Shown: positions 1-7,873, numbered from the stretch's first letter. The stretch: 64,000 nucleotides of DNA from Jeotgalibacillus sp. ET6 (GCF_029667115.1 NZ_JARUIU010000003.1:124001-188000); one strand, 5' to 3'. A program made the numbers and translations. Notes: generated by a model not told the origin, from the sequence alone.

Positions 1-54
1 TGTGCGCACACTGATGCCAACCAGATCAGCTACTTCCTTTATTTTAAACGCCAT
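1..54 (-). CDS. MerR-family transcriptional regulator, N-terminal fragment cut by the window edge
   Basis: Only the first 18 codons lie in the window, read right to left from an ATG at 54. They begin MAFKIKEVADLVGISVRT, which is the opening of a MerR-type winged helix-turn-helix. A GGGAGG ribosome binding site lies upstream at 62-67. The effector-binding part is outside the window, so no ligand can be assigned. Confidence 0.6.
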   Translation of the reverse strand, partial: MAFKIKEVADLVGISVRT

Positions 55-139
55 TCAAAATCCTCCCTTCGATTTCATGATAGAGTATCCCGTTACGTGA
101 GAGTCAACTAAATAATTGAAATTTTTATGTTAAATTGAC

Positions 140-198
140 TTTACATTTTGTTAACTCAACTATACAATAAAAGTATAAATGTTAAGTTTATTTAACAT
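140..198 (+). promoter_or_regulatory. Promoter and probable autoregulatory operator of the Xre-type regulator
   Basis: A sigma-A-like promoter is visible: TTTACA (140-145), a 17-bp spacer, TACAAT (163-168). Just downstream, at 179-198, is a perfect inverted repeat with arms ATGTTAA and TTAACAT around six bases. Another ATGTTAA occurs at 128-134. The palindrome lies between promoter and start codon, where a small HTH protein could bind to repress its own gene. The operator role is inferred. Confidence 0.5.
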
Positions 199-212
199 GA
201 GGTGATAATAGT

Positions 213-428
213 ATGCTGATAAAAAATCGGGTGAGGGAATTGCGTGCGATTCATAAACTGACACAGGAGGATCTTGCCGAAAAAGTGAATGTGACGCGGC
301 AGACGATTGCTGCAATCGAGAAACAGGACTATATCCCTTCTCTGCTTCTTGGACTGAATATCTGCGAAGTATTTGAAGTGAAGATGGAAGAACTATTTTG
401 GCTGGGAGGAGAAAATATTGAAAAATAA
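213..428 (+). CDS. Small Xre/Cro-type HTH transcriptional regulator
   Basis: A 71-residue protein that is almost entirely one helix-turn-helix: residues 16-40 contain LTQEDLAEKVNVTRQTIAAIE, the classic Xre pattern (split here only for reading). It resembles the stand-alone YozG/YgzD-like regulators of bacilli, usually paired with a membrane protein. The ATG at 213 follows a GAGGTGATA ribosome binding site. Its 3' end overlaps the next start, so the two are translationally coupled. It probably represses its own operon through the palindrome at 179-198. Confidence 0.8.
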   Translation: MLIKNRVRELRAIHKLTQEDLAEKVNVTRQTIAAIEKQDYIPSLLLGLNICEVFEVKMEELFWLGGENIEK

Positions 429-891
429 TAGTACAGTAATGACCATAATTAACATATTGGCTATTTTATGTGTAGGCTGGCTGGCGACTGCATTTTATAA
501 GGGCAATGAATCATTTGCAGATTTTATATGGAATCAAACAGAAGAGTTTTCAGTTGAGATTCCGCTTGTCCCCTTCATTGCGATCGGACTGCTCGGCGCT
601 ATGTCCTATATTCTTATGAAAAAGCTTTCCAAACGAAAGAAAACATTTAAATCCTTCTTCCTGCCCCCGGAATTTTCTGAGCAGGATGAAAGAGAACGAG
701 CCATTACAGCTAGGGCCTGCAGAAATTCATATATTTTCTTAACCTACTTTGTCCCATTGATCGTTCTGGTTTTAGCTTTTGAACCGGTTTATGAACGAAT
801 CTTCCCTTCTCTCAGCATTTGGATTGTTCTCCTAATCCCGCTTGTACAGTATTTAAGCTATTATTTTACAATCCGCAGGCAGGAAAGCTGA
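418..891 (+). CDS. DUF2178-like membrane protein partnered with the HTH regulator
   Basis: A 157-residue integral membrane protein with a TTG start behind GGGAGGAG. It overlaps the end of the regulator gene. Hydrophobic segments lie near residues 7-26, 49-66, 105-123 and 133-152. A cytoplasmic loop contains DERERAITARACRNSY, which resembles the DERE motif of DUF2178 proteins; family membership is from memory and not certain. Function is unknown. HTH plus small membrane protein pairs are common in Firmicutes, and the membrane protein may modulate the regulator. Confidence 0.65.
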   Translation: MKNNSTVMTIINILAILCVGWLATAFYKGNESFADFIWNQTEEFSVEIPLVPFIAIGLLGAMSYILMKKLSKRKKTFKSFFLPPEFSEQDERERAITARACRNSYIFLTYFVPLIVLVLAFEPVYERIFPSLSIWIVLLIPLVQYLSYYFTIRRQES

Positions 892-969
892 ATTTGTGAC
901 ATTTACCTATACAATTGGATTATTTCCCGGAAAATAATCGAATGAAGTCGGTAGTGGTCTGATCAGGTG

Positions 970-1079
970 AACTAGTGGAAGGTGGCGACCTCACGGAGAA
1001 AATGCCGTATGATAAAACACATTGAACCGGTCAAAGAGCTTGTGACACCTTGTCCCAAGCTCTTGTTTGTTTTTTTTAT
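970..1079. repeat. Degenerate copy of the dispersed structured repeat (subfamily 1)
   Basis: Recognisable pieces of the element seen intact at 5839-6062 and 57407-57629 remain in order: GTGGAAGGTGGCGACCTC at 975-992, GAACCGGTC at 1024-1032 and the terminal hairpin at 1034-1064. The middle, with the GACGGC and CTGAGAC blocks, is missing or badly eroded. This is the oldest-looking copy in the window. Confidence 0.6.
1034..1079 (+). terminator. Hairpin terminator after the HTH/membrane pair
   Basis: Arms AAGAGCTTGTGACA (1034-1047) and TGTCCCAAGCTCTT (1051-1064) form a strong stem, followed by a T-rich run to 1079. It ends the rightward transcript and may also serve the leftward ABC permease gene that stops at 1083. 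The hairpin is the conserved end of the dispersed repeat. Confidence 0.75.
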
Positions 1080-1082
1080 AAA

Positions 1083-1793
1083 TTATTTGTCCACCATTTT
1101 CTTTTGATACACTGCCACAACCAGGGCCGAGACCCCAATTGTCCAGGCGGTTATAATTAATAGTGCGGCCCAGCCATCCCCGAAGCCTGCCCCATTTTGA
1201 ACGGCGTATCCAAGATCTACGAGCTGTGAATTCGGCAGGTATTCTGCTACCTTTAAAATAGGATACTCGTCTGAAAGCTGCACGGCGAAAGAGCTGAATG
1301 AGAAAAATAACAGCACAGGCAGTATAGCAACAGATGCTTCCATAACGGACCGTGTAATTAGCCCGAGCAGAGTGCCGATCCCCAAATAGAAGAGAATGGA
1401 AACAAACAGTGCAGCCACAATCAGTAAAGCATTTTCAGGCTGATAGCCGATCAGAAAAGCTGAAAATATAAGAACAATAGCGGATATCAGGAAGCTTACG
1501 AGACTCTTTCCAATTAGGATTTCACCTGTGCCTGCGGGCGAAAGCATAAGTCCGCGAAGAGTGTTTTTCTCTTTTTCTTCTGCAATCAGTGCGGATTGCG
1601 TAAACGCTGCGATAACGGTCAGTGTCAGGTTGAAGACCATAAAGACCATATCAAGGCTCTGCACACCCATTCTCCCGTAAAACGCTGCCAGGAAAAGTGG
1701 GAGAAAAATCATAGATGAAACATACAAATTTTTCGTGAAATCCTTATAATCCTTTTGAAATATAGCCATTGTCCTTTTTATGGATTGATTCAT
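1083..1793 (-). CDS. ABC-2 type transporter permease
   Basis: A 236-residue membrane protein with about six hydrophobic segments, typical of the ABC-2 (NatB/DrrB-like) permease fold. The N-terminal cytoplasmic part reads QKDYKDFTKNLY, then TM1; a loop with EEKEKNTLRGLMLSP precedes TM3, matching the E-K-G-T-E type coupling-helix region of this family. It overlaps the ATPase gene by 4 bp (stop and start share bases at 1790-1793), so the two form one exporter. The substrate cannot be read. Antimicrobial peptides, sodium or drugs are usual for the family. Confidence 0.85.
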   Translation of the reverse strand: MNQSIKRTMAIFQKDYKDFTKNLYVSSMIFLPLFLAAFYGRMGVQSLDMVFMVFNLTLTVIAAFTQSALIAEEKEKNTLRGLMLSPAGTGEILIGKSLVSFLISAIVLIFSAFLIGYQPENALLIVAALFVSILFYLGIGTLLGLITRSVMEASVAILPVLLFFSFSSFAVQLSDEYPILKVAEYLPNSQLVDLGYAVQNGAGFGDGWAALLIITAWTIGVSALVVAVYQKKMVDK

Positions 1794-2638
1794 GAAAGCT
1801 TCCTCCCTGTCACTTCAATAAAAATATCACCCAGCGTTGGTTCATTTGATTGAATCCCAGCTACTTTATTCACATTCATATACTCGAATAATTGCTGAGC
1901 CCCTTTTGGACCTTTTTCAATCATCACTTCTGTTCCGTCTGTCAATTCAACCTTCAGCATGTCATTGCCAAATTTCTTTTTCAGCACTTTAGGCTCTTCA
2001 AGAAGCTGGATGGTGCCATTGTTCAGGAAAGCTACACGATCACATAACAATTCTGCTTCATTCATGTCATGAGTGGTTAAAAAGATTGTCGTTCCTTCAC
2101 TTTTTAATTTCTCAAGCCCCCGGTAGATATGTCTGGAATTAACCGGATCCAAAGCAGAAGTTGGTTCATCCAAAAACAGAAGTTCCGGTTTATGCAGAAA
2201 AGATCTGGCAAGGATCACGCGCTGCAGCATCCCTTTGGAAAGAGCGGAAACCTTTTTCTTTTCTTCCCCTTTTAAATTCACCATTTCGATTACTTCTTCA
2301 ATTCTCGTTGCTGGCACATCGTATAAATCACAGTAAAGCTTTAGGTTGTCCCAAATGCTTAATCTGCTGTACAGACCGGAATTATCGGTTAACACGCCAA
2401 TTCTGCGGCGGTAATGGTTTTGCTTTATTTGTTCTGCAGGCACCCCAAAGACATAGGCTTCTCCGTCTGTTTCTCTTAATTGAGCGGTGAGGATTTTAAT
2501 AGTTGTTGTTTTGCCTGATCCGCTTGGACCTAAAAAACCGAATGTCTCCCCTTTTTTCACTTCGAAAGAAATATCCTTTAATGCTGTTTCATTGCCGAAA
2601 ATTTTAGCCAGCCTTTTAACTTCTATAATGTTTTCCAT
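1790..2638 (-). CDS. ABC transporter ATP-binding protein
   Basis: A 282-residue ATPase starting at the ATG at 2638, preceded by AGGGGGC. A longer in-frame reading to 2719 has no ribosome binding site and runs through an inverted repeat, so it was not used. Walker A GPSGSGKT lies at residues 37-44, the signature LSKGMLQR at 133-140, Walker B LLFLDEP at 153-159 and the H-loop His near 190. It energises the ABC-2 permease encoded next. The gene follows the LytTR-ABC regulator gene, which probably controls it. Confidence 0.88.
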   Translation of the reverse strand: MENIIEVKRLAKIFGNETALKDISFEVKKGETFGFLGPSGSGKTTTIKILTAQLRETDGEAYVFGVPAEQIKQNHYRRRIGVLTDNSGLYSRLSIWDNLKLYCDLYDVPATRIEEVIEMVNLKGEEKKKVSALSKGMLQRVILARSFLHKPELLFLDEPTSALDPVNSRHIYRGLEKLKSEGTTIFLTTHDMNEAELLCDRVAFLNNGTIQLLEEPKVLKKKFGNDMLKVELTDGTEVMIEKGPKGAQQLFEYMNVNKVAGIQSNEPTLGDIFIEVTGRKLS

Positions 2639-2651
2639 GATACGCCCCCTG

Positions 2652-2702
2652 CTTTTATAAGATGGACTCAGTCCTTCACTTCCTGATTTCATCTTATAAA
2701 AG
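2652..2702 (-). promoter_or_regulatory. 13-bp inverted repeat in the ABC exporter leader
   Basis: CTTTTATAAGATG at 2652-2664 and CATCTTATAAAAG at 2690-2702 are perfect complements separated by 25 bases, just upstream of the ATPase ribosome binding site. It could be an operator for the neighbouring LytTR-domain protein, or an mRNA hairpin that controls translation. Neither role is shown by sequence alone. Confidence 0.5.
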
Positions 2703-2782
2703 TGTGGGTGACTCTGCATTAAAAGAACGATGAAAGGATGTCCGGGGAGGTTGAATAGCGCAAAAAATGCCTTGAATGAACA

Positions 2783-3820
2783 CTATTTAAGGCCAAGCAT
2801 CTCTTTTAATTCGGCCATTTTTAATTTTGAAAGCGGGATTGTCGTGCGATCTGTCCCCTCAAGCACCAAACTGTAACTGTTTCGCGTCCATGTAACGACC
2901 TCTCTTACCTTCTGCAAATTGACGATGTAGGAGCGGTGGCAACGGAAAAATCCAAACGGAACGAGCCGCTTTTCAAGATCATTCAGTGTAAACGTACATG
3001 GATATACTTCCCCCTGAACACTCAAGTTCGACTGCCCCTCGCTGCTTTCAACAAAATCAATTTCAGGAGGATTAAACAAGATAATTTTTTCATTTATCTT
3101 TGCTGGAATCTTTTCAATTTGAACAGGCTGACTGACCCCATGGTCTTCCCTCTCAGGTATTTCTTCACCACTGGATTCATCCTCCTCGAGTTCAACATCC
3201 AGCCTATGCAGCCCCTTTTCATCCAGACGGTGTACGTGCTCCGTCATAAATAATGCACTTTCCATGTTCCCGGTTAAAAGAAGAATGCTTTTTCCTTCCT
3301 CTTTTAATGCCTCTGTTACTTTTTTGATCACTCGTCTTGTTTCGAGGTCCACATTTTGATCAGGCTCTTCTAAAATGAGTACAGGCTTGTTCTCAAGCAG
3401 AAGACGGGCAAAGTGGACCCTCCTTTTTTCAGAAAAAGTGAGGGAGGAAATTCGCTTTTTCTTTAGATGCTCGAGCTGAACGAGACGAAGAATTTCATCT
3501 GAAGTACGAGAAGATAAATGCAATTTTTTCCAAAATGTAATTTGCTCTTTTACCGTCAATCGTTCGTATAAGCCCTCTTCAAGAAACATAACTGATAATT
3601 TGCCATTATAATTTTTAAAGTCAGAAGCAAGCTTGTTTCCGGATATTTCTATGCTGCCACTGGAAAGAGACATACCACCGGAAAAAATATCCATTAACAC
3701 ACTGCGTACATTCAGACTTGAATGAATGGCTGCTGTTTCACGGACCTTGATCTCCATACTGAAGGGAGGAAATACAACAGAATCGCTGCTGCTTTTTTCT
3801 GCGTTTATAATTTTAATCAT
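2783..3820 (-). CDS. Degenerate ABC ATPase fused to a LytTR DNA-binding domain (regulator)
   Basis: The first ~210 of 345 residues follow the fold of an ABC ATPase but have lost key residues. Where Walker A should be there is HSSLNVRSVLM with no GKT/S. The signature LSGGQ is replaced by LTFSEKRR, while the Walker B-like VLILEEPD remains. Residues 246-345 are a LytTR domain, including FFRCHRSYIVNL and a terminal LSKLKMAELKEML. The protein probably binds DNA rather than powering transport, regulating the exporter encoded just downstream. LytTR proteins with an ABC-like N terminus beside ABC exporters are known in bacilli. The start follows GAGGTGTAGGG. Confidence 0.8.
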   Translation of the reverse strand: MIKIINAEKSSSDSVVFPPFSMEIKVRETAAIHSSLNVRSVLMDIFSGGMSLSSGSIEISGNKLASDFKNYNGKLSVMFLEEGLYERLTVKEQITFWKKLHLSSRTSDEILRLVQLEHLKKKRISSLTFSEKRRVHFARLLLENKPVLILEEPDQNVDLETRRVIKKVTEALKEEGKSILLLTGNMESALFMTEHVHRLDEKGLHRLDVELEEDESSGEEIPEREDHGVSQPVQIEKIPAKINEKIILFNPPEIDFVESSEGQSNLSVQGEVYPCTFTLNDLEKRLVPFGFFRCHRSYIVNLQKVREVVTWTRNSYSLVLEGTDRTTIPLSKLKMAELKEMLGLK

Positions 3821-3896
3821 TTAACCCTACACCTCAAAATCATTGATGCCGCTTAAAAATCTTCCTGATTACCATCAGCTGATTTTTGACCGGTTA

Positions 3897-4679
3897 CTAT
3901 CCCTTTTCTATCGGCAGCCAGTTTAAGACATCCTGTATTTTTTCATCCCAGTAATCCCAAGCGTGCCCCCGCCCAGCGTCCTCCATATAGACATGATCAA
4001 AAGACGTTTTCGAGCAGGCATAATTGAATCGTTTGTTTTCCTCATAAAGGTGATCATCCGTTCCACAGCAGTGAAAGAGCATTGGTTTCGGTCCGGATTC
4101 CTGATTTCTTTTTTCCAGCAAATAGAAAAGATCTTCGTCGGTTTGAGCAATTTGTTTGTTTCCAAAAATTAAGTGGTAATCATGATAAGGCTCACCTGAA
4201 CGGCTTTTAAACCCGGCAATATCCATAACCCCTGACAGGCTGGCAGCAGCTGAAAATCGATCCGGGTGGCGTAATGCCAGTTTAAACGCTCCGTAGCCGC
4301 CCATTGAAAGACCCGCTGTAAAGGTGTCTTCCCTTCTGTCTGAAAGCGGGAAGAAGGATCTCGCAATATCCGGCAGCTCTTCGCTTATAAAGGTCCAGTA
4401 GCGCTGACCCTGTTCCATGTCCGTATAGAAACTGCGGTGAACCTGCGGCATAACCACCGCGATTCCCAGTTCAGATACATAGCGCTCAATGGAAGTTCTG
4501 CGGATCCATGCGGAATCGTCATCAGACAGTCCATGTAAAAGAAACAGCACCGGATAAGGACCCTTTGCTTTTTTTCCGGTCATCCCGATTTGGTTGGTCG
4601 TATCCTGAGGAAGAATTACCTTCATCGACGTATTGATCCCGAGCGCTTCAGAAAAGAAATTACAATCAATCAGTGCCAT
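3897..4679 (-). CDS. Alpha/beta hydrolase, EstA/esterase D-type carboxylesterase
   Basis: A 260-residue cytoplasmic hydrolase of the putative esterase (tributyrin esterase / S-formylglutathione hydrolase-like) family. Visible are the oxyanion-region motif LFLLHGLSDD at 46-54, the nucleophile elbow GLSMGG with Ser125, an acid at Asp208 or Asp209 (CCGTDDH) and His239 (GRGHAWDYW). It likely hydrolyses short acyl esters; the natural substrate is unknown. It stands alone, transcribed leftward, with GGGAG as ribosome binding site. Confidence 0.85.
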   Translation of the reverse strand: MALIDCNFFSEALGINTSMKVILPQDTTNQIGMTGKKAKGPYPVLFLLHGLSDDDSAWIRRTSIERYVSELGIAVVMPQVHRSFYTDMEQGQRYWTFISEELPDIARSFFPLSDRREDTFTAGLSMGGYGAFKLALRHPDRFSAAASLSGVMDIAGFKSRSGEPYHDYHLIFGNKQIAQTDEDLFYLLEKRNQESGPKPMLFHCCGTDDHLYEENKRFNYACSKTSFDHVYMEDAGRGHAWDYWDEKIQDVLNWLPIEKG

Positions 4680-4779
4680 AAAAAAAACTCCCTTCTTTTT
4701 CCTATACTCTTAGTTTATCTTAACCTTGAGTGGAAATGTAAGAGAGTCCTAGTCTTATAGTAAAAAAATTGAAACCTGA

Positions 4780-5739
4780 TTAGGAATAATGACGATATCT
4801 GCCGGTTTGGAGCGCTTTTTCACGCAGCTCTGCCCTTTTTATTTTTCTTGAACGGATCCAGTGATCAATGGCTCCGCTTCCTGAGACTACCCCTGCTACG
4901 ATAAATAAAAAGCCGAAAAGCTGTTCCATATACAAATCCTCATTTAAAAGAATAGCCGCACCTGCGATGGAAAACAGCAAATTCAAATTCGTAAAGACAG
5001 CTGACTCACTTGGCCCGATCAAACGGATGGCATTATTGTAAATCATATGCCCTAGACAAGTAGCGAAAATAGCCGATGAGAAGAACAGAGCGTATTGATA
5101 ACCCTCTCCCTGAAGCAGCGAAGCAAATCCTCCAGGTTCTGTTGCGAAGCTGATGCCCATCAGGATCACAGAGCCGGTTATCATCATCCAGCCTGTTAAA
5201 AGCAGTATGCTCATCGAAGTAGAAGTCTTTTTAATCAGTACAAATGAAATTGCCTGAGTCAGACCAGCCATGAAAATAAATAAATCTCCTGCTGCGACGC
5301 GAAATGCTCCCTGGCTGCCAGCCATCACAACGAGCGCCACACCTGCAAAGCCGATGATAATTCCAATGAGCTTCAACGGTGTAAGCCTTGCCTTTAAGAA
5401 AATCATCGCTGCAATGGCAGTTAAAATAGGTATTAAGCCAAGAATGAGTCCAGCATTAACGGCTGATGTAAGAGTCAGACCGATAGATAAAAAATAGTGA
5501 TGCCCTACGACATTAAACAATCCTACTCCTGTGATTACTCCGAATTCCCGAAGCGTTGGCATCCTCCATTTTTTCATAAAAGCCAAAATCAGAAGCACAC
5601 CGCTTCCGGCAGTTAAAATCCGGATGGATGTCATGGCAATCGGATCAAAGGATTGAACGAGTATCTTTAAAGCCACTACATTCAAGCCCCACACCACCAT
5701 AAGACCTGTAAGCCATATATATACATTAGAAGCCTTCAT
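4780..5739 (-). CDS. EamA-family (DMT superfamily) transporter
   Basis: A 319-residue protein with about ten membrane segments in two EamA repeats. Repeat 1 starts WLTGLMVVWGLNVVALK; repeat 2 starts near residue 150 with FIFMAGLTQAISFVLIKK. Both end with the usual glycine-rich helices. Such proteins export amino acids, metabolites or drugs, and the substrate is not evident. Dispersed repeat DNA lies upstream, so it is probably a single-gene transcript. Confidence 0.85.
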   Translation of the reverse strand: MKASNVYIWLTGLMVVWGLNVVALKILVQSFDPIAMTSIRILTAGSGVLLILAFMKKWRMPTLREFGVITGVGLFNVVGHHYFLSIGLTLTSAVNAGLILGLIPILTAIAAMIFLKARLTPLKLIGIIIGFAGVALVVMAGSQGAFRVAAGDLFIFMAGLTQAISFVLIKKTSTSMSILLLTGWMMITGSVILMGISFATEPGGFASLLQGEGYQYALFFSSAIFATCLGHMIYNNAIRLIGPSESAVFTNLNLLFSIAGAAILLNEDLYMEQLFGFLFIVAGVVSGSGAIDHWIRSRKIKRAELREKALQTGRYRHYS

Positions 5740-5838
5740 TTCTTCACACCTGATTTCTTTCGTTTTGCGAATAGAATTGATTTCTACATCCTACCATGTT
5801 TTGTTCCCCTTGTGTGAATAAAAGAAAACATAACTAAA

Positions 5839-6062
5839 AGAGCTTGGGACAAAAGTGTCTCAAGCTCTACGACCGGTTCACTGCGCTTCAGGCGGACGCT
5901 TTCCGCAGGGACGGCGCTGAGCCTTTTCAGGGCGTTGCCCTGTAAAGTCTCAGCTTGCCGTCATATCCTGCAGGAGTCGCCACCTTCCGCTCCGCTCACC
6001 TACTACTACCAATAAATAGTTTCTCGTTTTGTAAACTTTTTTGAGTTTTGTCCCAGCCTCCT
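5839..6062. repeat. Dispersed structured repeat, full-length copy (subfamily 1)
   Basis: This ~224-bp element fills most of the 335-bp gap at 5740-6074. It opens with a hairpin (AGAGCTTGGGACA at 5839-5851, TGTCTCAAGCTCT at 5856-5868) and then has GACCGGTTC, GCGTCC/GGACGC blocks, GGGACGGCGCTGAGCC, a small AGGGC/GCCCT hairpin, GTCTCAGCTTGCCGTC, and CTGCAGGAGTCGCCACCTTCC. It ends at TTTTGTCCCAGCCTCC. The copy at 57407-57629 is the same element in the opposite orientation. No coding potential was seen. Confidence 0.85.
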
Positions 6063-6074
6063 GTTTTGCAGGTA

Positions 6075-6722
6075 TTACAGCTTCCTTCTTTTACTCAACG
6101 TCTCTCGTAATGTTTTTGACAGGGCTTCAACAGATAGGATTTCTTCTACTTCTTCTGCTGAGGCCTTTTTATTCCATTTCACCCGGTTTACCTCGGCAAC
6201 GGTGATGCGCTTTTCGTCCTGACTGATCAGGATCAGCTCATCATCCGGCGAGACCCATCCCTCTTTAAGCACCCTGAACATAAAGCCTGTATAGCCTGAC
6301 TTCTGCATTCTTGCCACCAGATCCGGGATATTGTATTTTGCTGCAAGCTTATAGCACGGCTGCCTTGGCTCTGTTACCTGCAGCCGGGCTTCCCCAAGGG
6401 CGAAGATATCACCGATGTGCGTGTTCTCCTCAGTCAGACCGATTGTCGACAAGTTCTCTCCAAACAATGCCTCTGTTTCTAAAAACCCGAGGAGGTCCTT
6501 CCAATAACTATAATATTCGTAAGGATACTGGCAAACGGCTTTTTCTGTGCCGCCATGATCTTTATAAGCCTGCTCATCCTCTTCCATCCCTAATTTATGC
6601 ACCCATACCCGATGGTTCACCGGACGCTTCCGTATCGCTGAATCAAAGGTTTTGCTGCCGAATGTCAGTGTTTCCGTTTTCCCCGCATTCAGGGAATGTA
6701 CTTGGTAAACTGTGCGCTCCAT
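6075..6722 (-). CDS. MOSC domain protein (YiiM/YflK-like)
   Basis: A 215-residue protein with a MOSC beta-barrel domain (roughly residues 15-165) and a C-terminal three-helix segment, as in E. coli YiiM and B. subtilis YflK. The conserved Cys sits in TEPRQPCYKLAAKY, where MOSC proteins carry the cysteine thought to bind molybdenum cofactor sulfur or a substrate. YiiM-type proteins reduce N-hydroxylated compounds; that role here is inference. The start follows GGAGGGAATCG. Confidence 0.85.
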   Translation of the reverse strand: MERTVYQVHSLNAGKTETLTFGSKTFDSAIRKRPVNHRVWVHKLGMEEDEQAYKDHGGTEKAVCQYPYEYYSYWKDLLGFLETEALFGENLSTIGLTEENTHIGDIFALGEARLQVTEPRQPCYKLAAKYNIPDLVARMQKSGYTGFMFRVLKEGWVSPDDELILISQDEKRITVAEVNRVKWNKKASAEEVEEILSVEALSKTLRETLSKRRKL

Positions 6723-6750
6723 CGATTCCCTCCAAATAACCAGTATATGC

Positions 6751-7263
6751 TTACAGCCGGATGTCTCGCAGGCTTTCCCAGCCGTAAGCTGTTTCGTTAT
6801 AGCCTTTGCCTTCTATCTCCAACACCTGATGGGACATCGGGGTGCCGCCAAGCTTTTGATAAAACGCACAATAAGGGTTCTCATCAAATGCCCACACATA
6901 AATTCCTCCGTCTCCCGTCATAGCAAGTGTTTCAATGATCTTTGACACAAGCATTTGTCCAATTCCTTTATTTTGATGCGGCTTTAAAAGATAAATGGCC
7001 ATAATCTCATAGGGGTGATCAGGAAAATCTGATTCTCTTGATTCGCCTGCAATCGCAAATCCTATAATCTCGTTATCGATCTCAGCCACCCAGGTACAGG
7101 CCCGTTCATCATCAAAATCTTTTTCCCACTTTTCCGCCAACCGGTCCTCAGACATTCCATCAAGAAATTTTTGATCAATCAAACCTTTATATGTCTCTCG
7201 CCATCCCTCGATCTTCACCCTGCTGATTTTTCGTGCATCTTCGCGCGCAGCCTTTCGAATCAT
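6751..7263 (-). CDS. GNAT-family N-acetyltransferase
   Basis: A 170-residue acetyltransferase. The acetyl-CoA site is visible as LKPHQNKGIGQMLVSKI (Q-x-x-G-x-G/A motif), preceded by the beta-4 strand YEIMAIYLL. The C terminus has NPYCAFYQKLGG, the usual F-Y-x-K-x-G element. The substrate is unknown. GGGAGG lies upstream, and the gene is separated from the MOSC gene by only 28 bp, so the two may share a transcript. Confidence 0.85.
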   Translation of the reverse strand: MIRKAAREDARKISRVKIEGWRETYKGLIDQKFLDGMSEDRLAEKWEKDFDDERACTWVAEIDNEIIGFAIAGESRESDFPDHPYEIMAIYLLKPHQNKGIGQMLVSKIIETLAMTGDGGIYVWAFDENPYCAFYQKLGGTPMSHQVLEIEGKGYNETAYGWESLRDIRL

Positions 7264-7343
7264 TACGAAAACCTCCCGTTAAAGCGTGATACCCATATTT
7301 CTTCCAGCTTTATCTGTTTTTTAAAATTGGGCTTAAAACGGTC

Positions 7344-7724
7344 CTATTTGTCTCGTATAATTCCTTCACTGGATGCAGATAAAACCTCTTTTCCATTTTG
7401 ATTTGTGTAAATGGAGGTTACATTAACCAAACTGAACCCCTCTTTTGGGAGAACATCTGTCACCATTAGTTCGCATGTAATCGTATCTCCTGAAAAAACT
7501 GGACGAAGAAATCTGCTCGTCATTTCTCTCGCTATATAATGCAGATCACCGCCAATTTTTGTGCCAATGCTCGCAGTCAGCAAGCCGTGAACCATTACTC
7601 TTCCATTCTCGTCTTTTTCGGTGTGATGCTGACCCAGATCACCTGTCAGTTCACCGAAAAGCTGGATGTCTTCCTCCGTGAAAGTACGCTTCCATGTAAA
7701 TATATCCCCTTTGTCTACCGGCAA
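7344..7724 (-). CDS. MaoC-like hotdog dehydratase
   Basis: A 126-residue single-hotdog protein of the MaoC/R-specific enoyl-CoA hydratase family. The hydratase-type catalytic region reads FGELTGDLGQHHTEK, where an Asp and His pair normally act. The start is a TTG behind AGGAGGCGAACG; no nearby ATG is in frame. A FadR-like palindrome in its promoter fits a role in fatty acyl-CoA metabolism, but the exact substrate is inferred. Confidence 0.75.
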   Translation of the reverse strand: MPVDKGDIFTWKRTFTEEDIQLFGELTGDLGQHHTEKDENGRVMVHGLLTASIGTKIGGDLHYIAREMTSRFLRPVFSGDTITCELMVTDVLPKEGFSLVNVTSIYTNQNGKEVLSASSEGIIRDK

Positions 7725-7758
7725 AATCGTTCGCCTCCTGCTATTCTCTTATGTATAT

Positions 7759-7797
7759 AGTATAGCTCATCATTTTCTAAAAATGAACATTCATTCA
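7759..7797 (-). promoter_or_regulatory. Promoter of the MaoC-like gene with a FadR-like operator
   Basis: On the minus strand, TTCATT (7782-7787), a 17-bp spacer and TATACT (7759-7764) form a promoter. Overlapping the -35 is TGAATGAATGTTCATT (7782-7797, minus strand), which resembles the TGAATGAATANTCATTCA site of the Bacillus fatty acid degradation repressor FadR. The match is partial and the consensus is recalled, not searched. Confidence 0.4.
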
Positions 7798-7873
7798 CTC
7801 ACGTTAAAATGATTTAGATGAATAAATTAGGGTACTTACATAGTAAAGAAATTCAGGTTAGGAGTGGATCGTT

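Noticed and set aside
2639-2719. 27-residue N-terminal extension of the ABC ATPase
   Set aside because: There is no ribosome binding site before the upstream ATG, the extension matches no ATPase N terminus, and it crosses a perfect inverted repeat. The ATG at 2638 has AGGGGGC.
5839-6062. Insertion sequence or transposase remnant
   Set aside because: No transposase reading frame is present in any copy, and target duplications are not visible; it fits a small structured repeat better.
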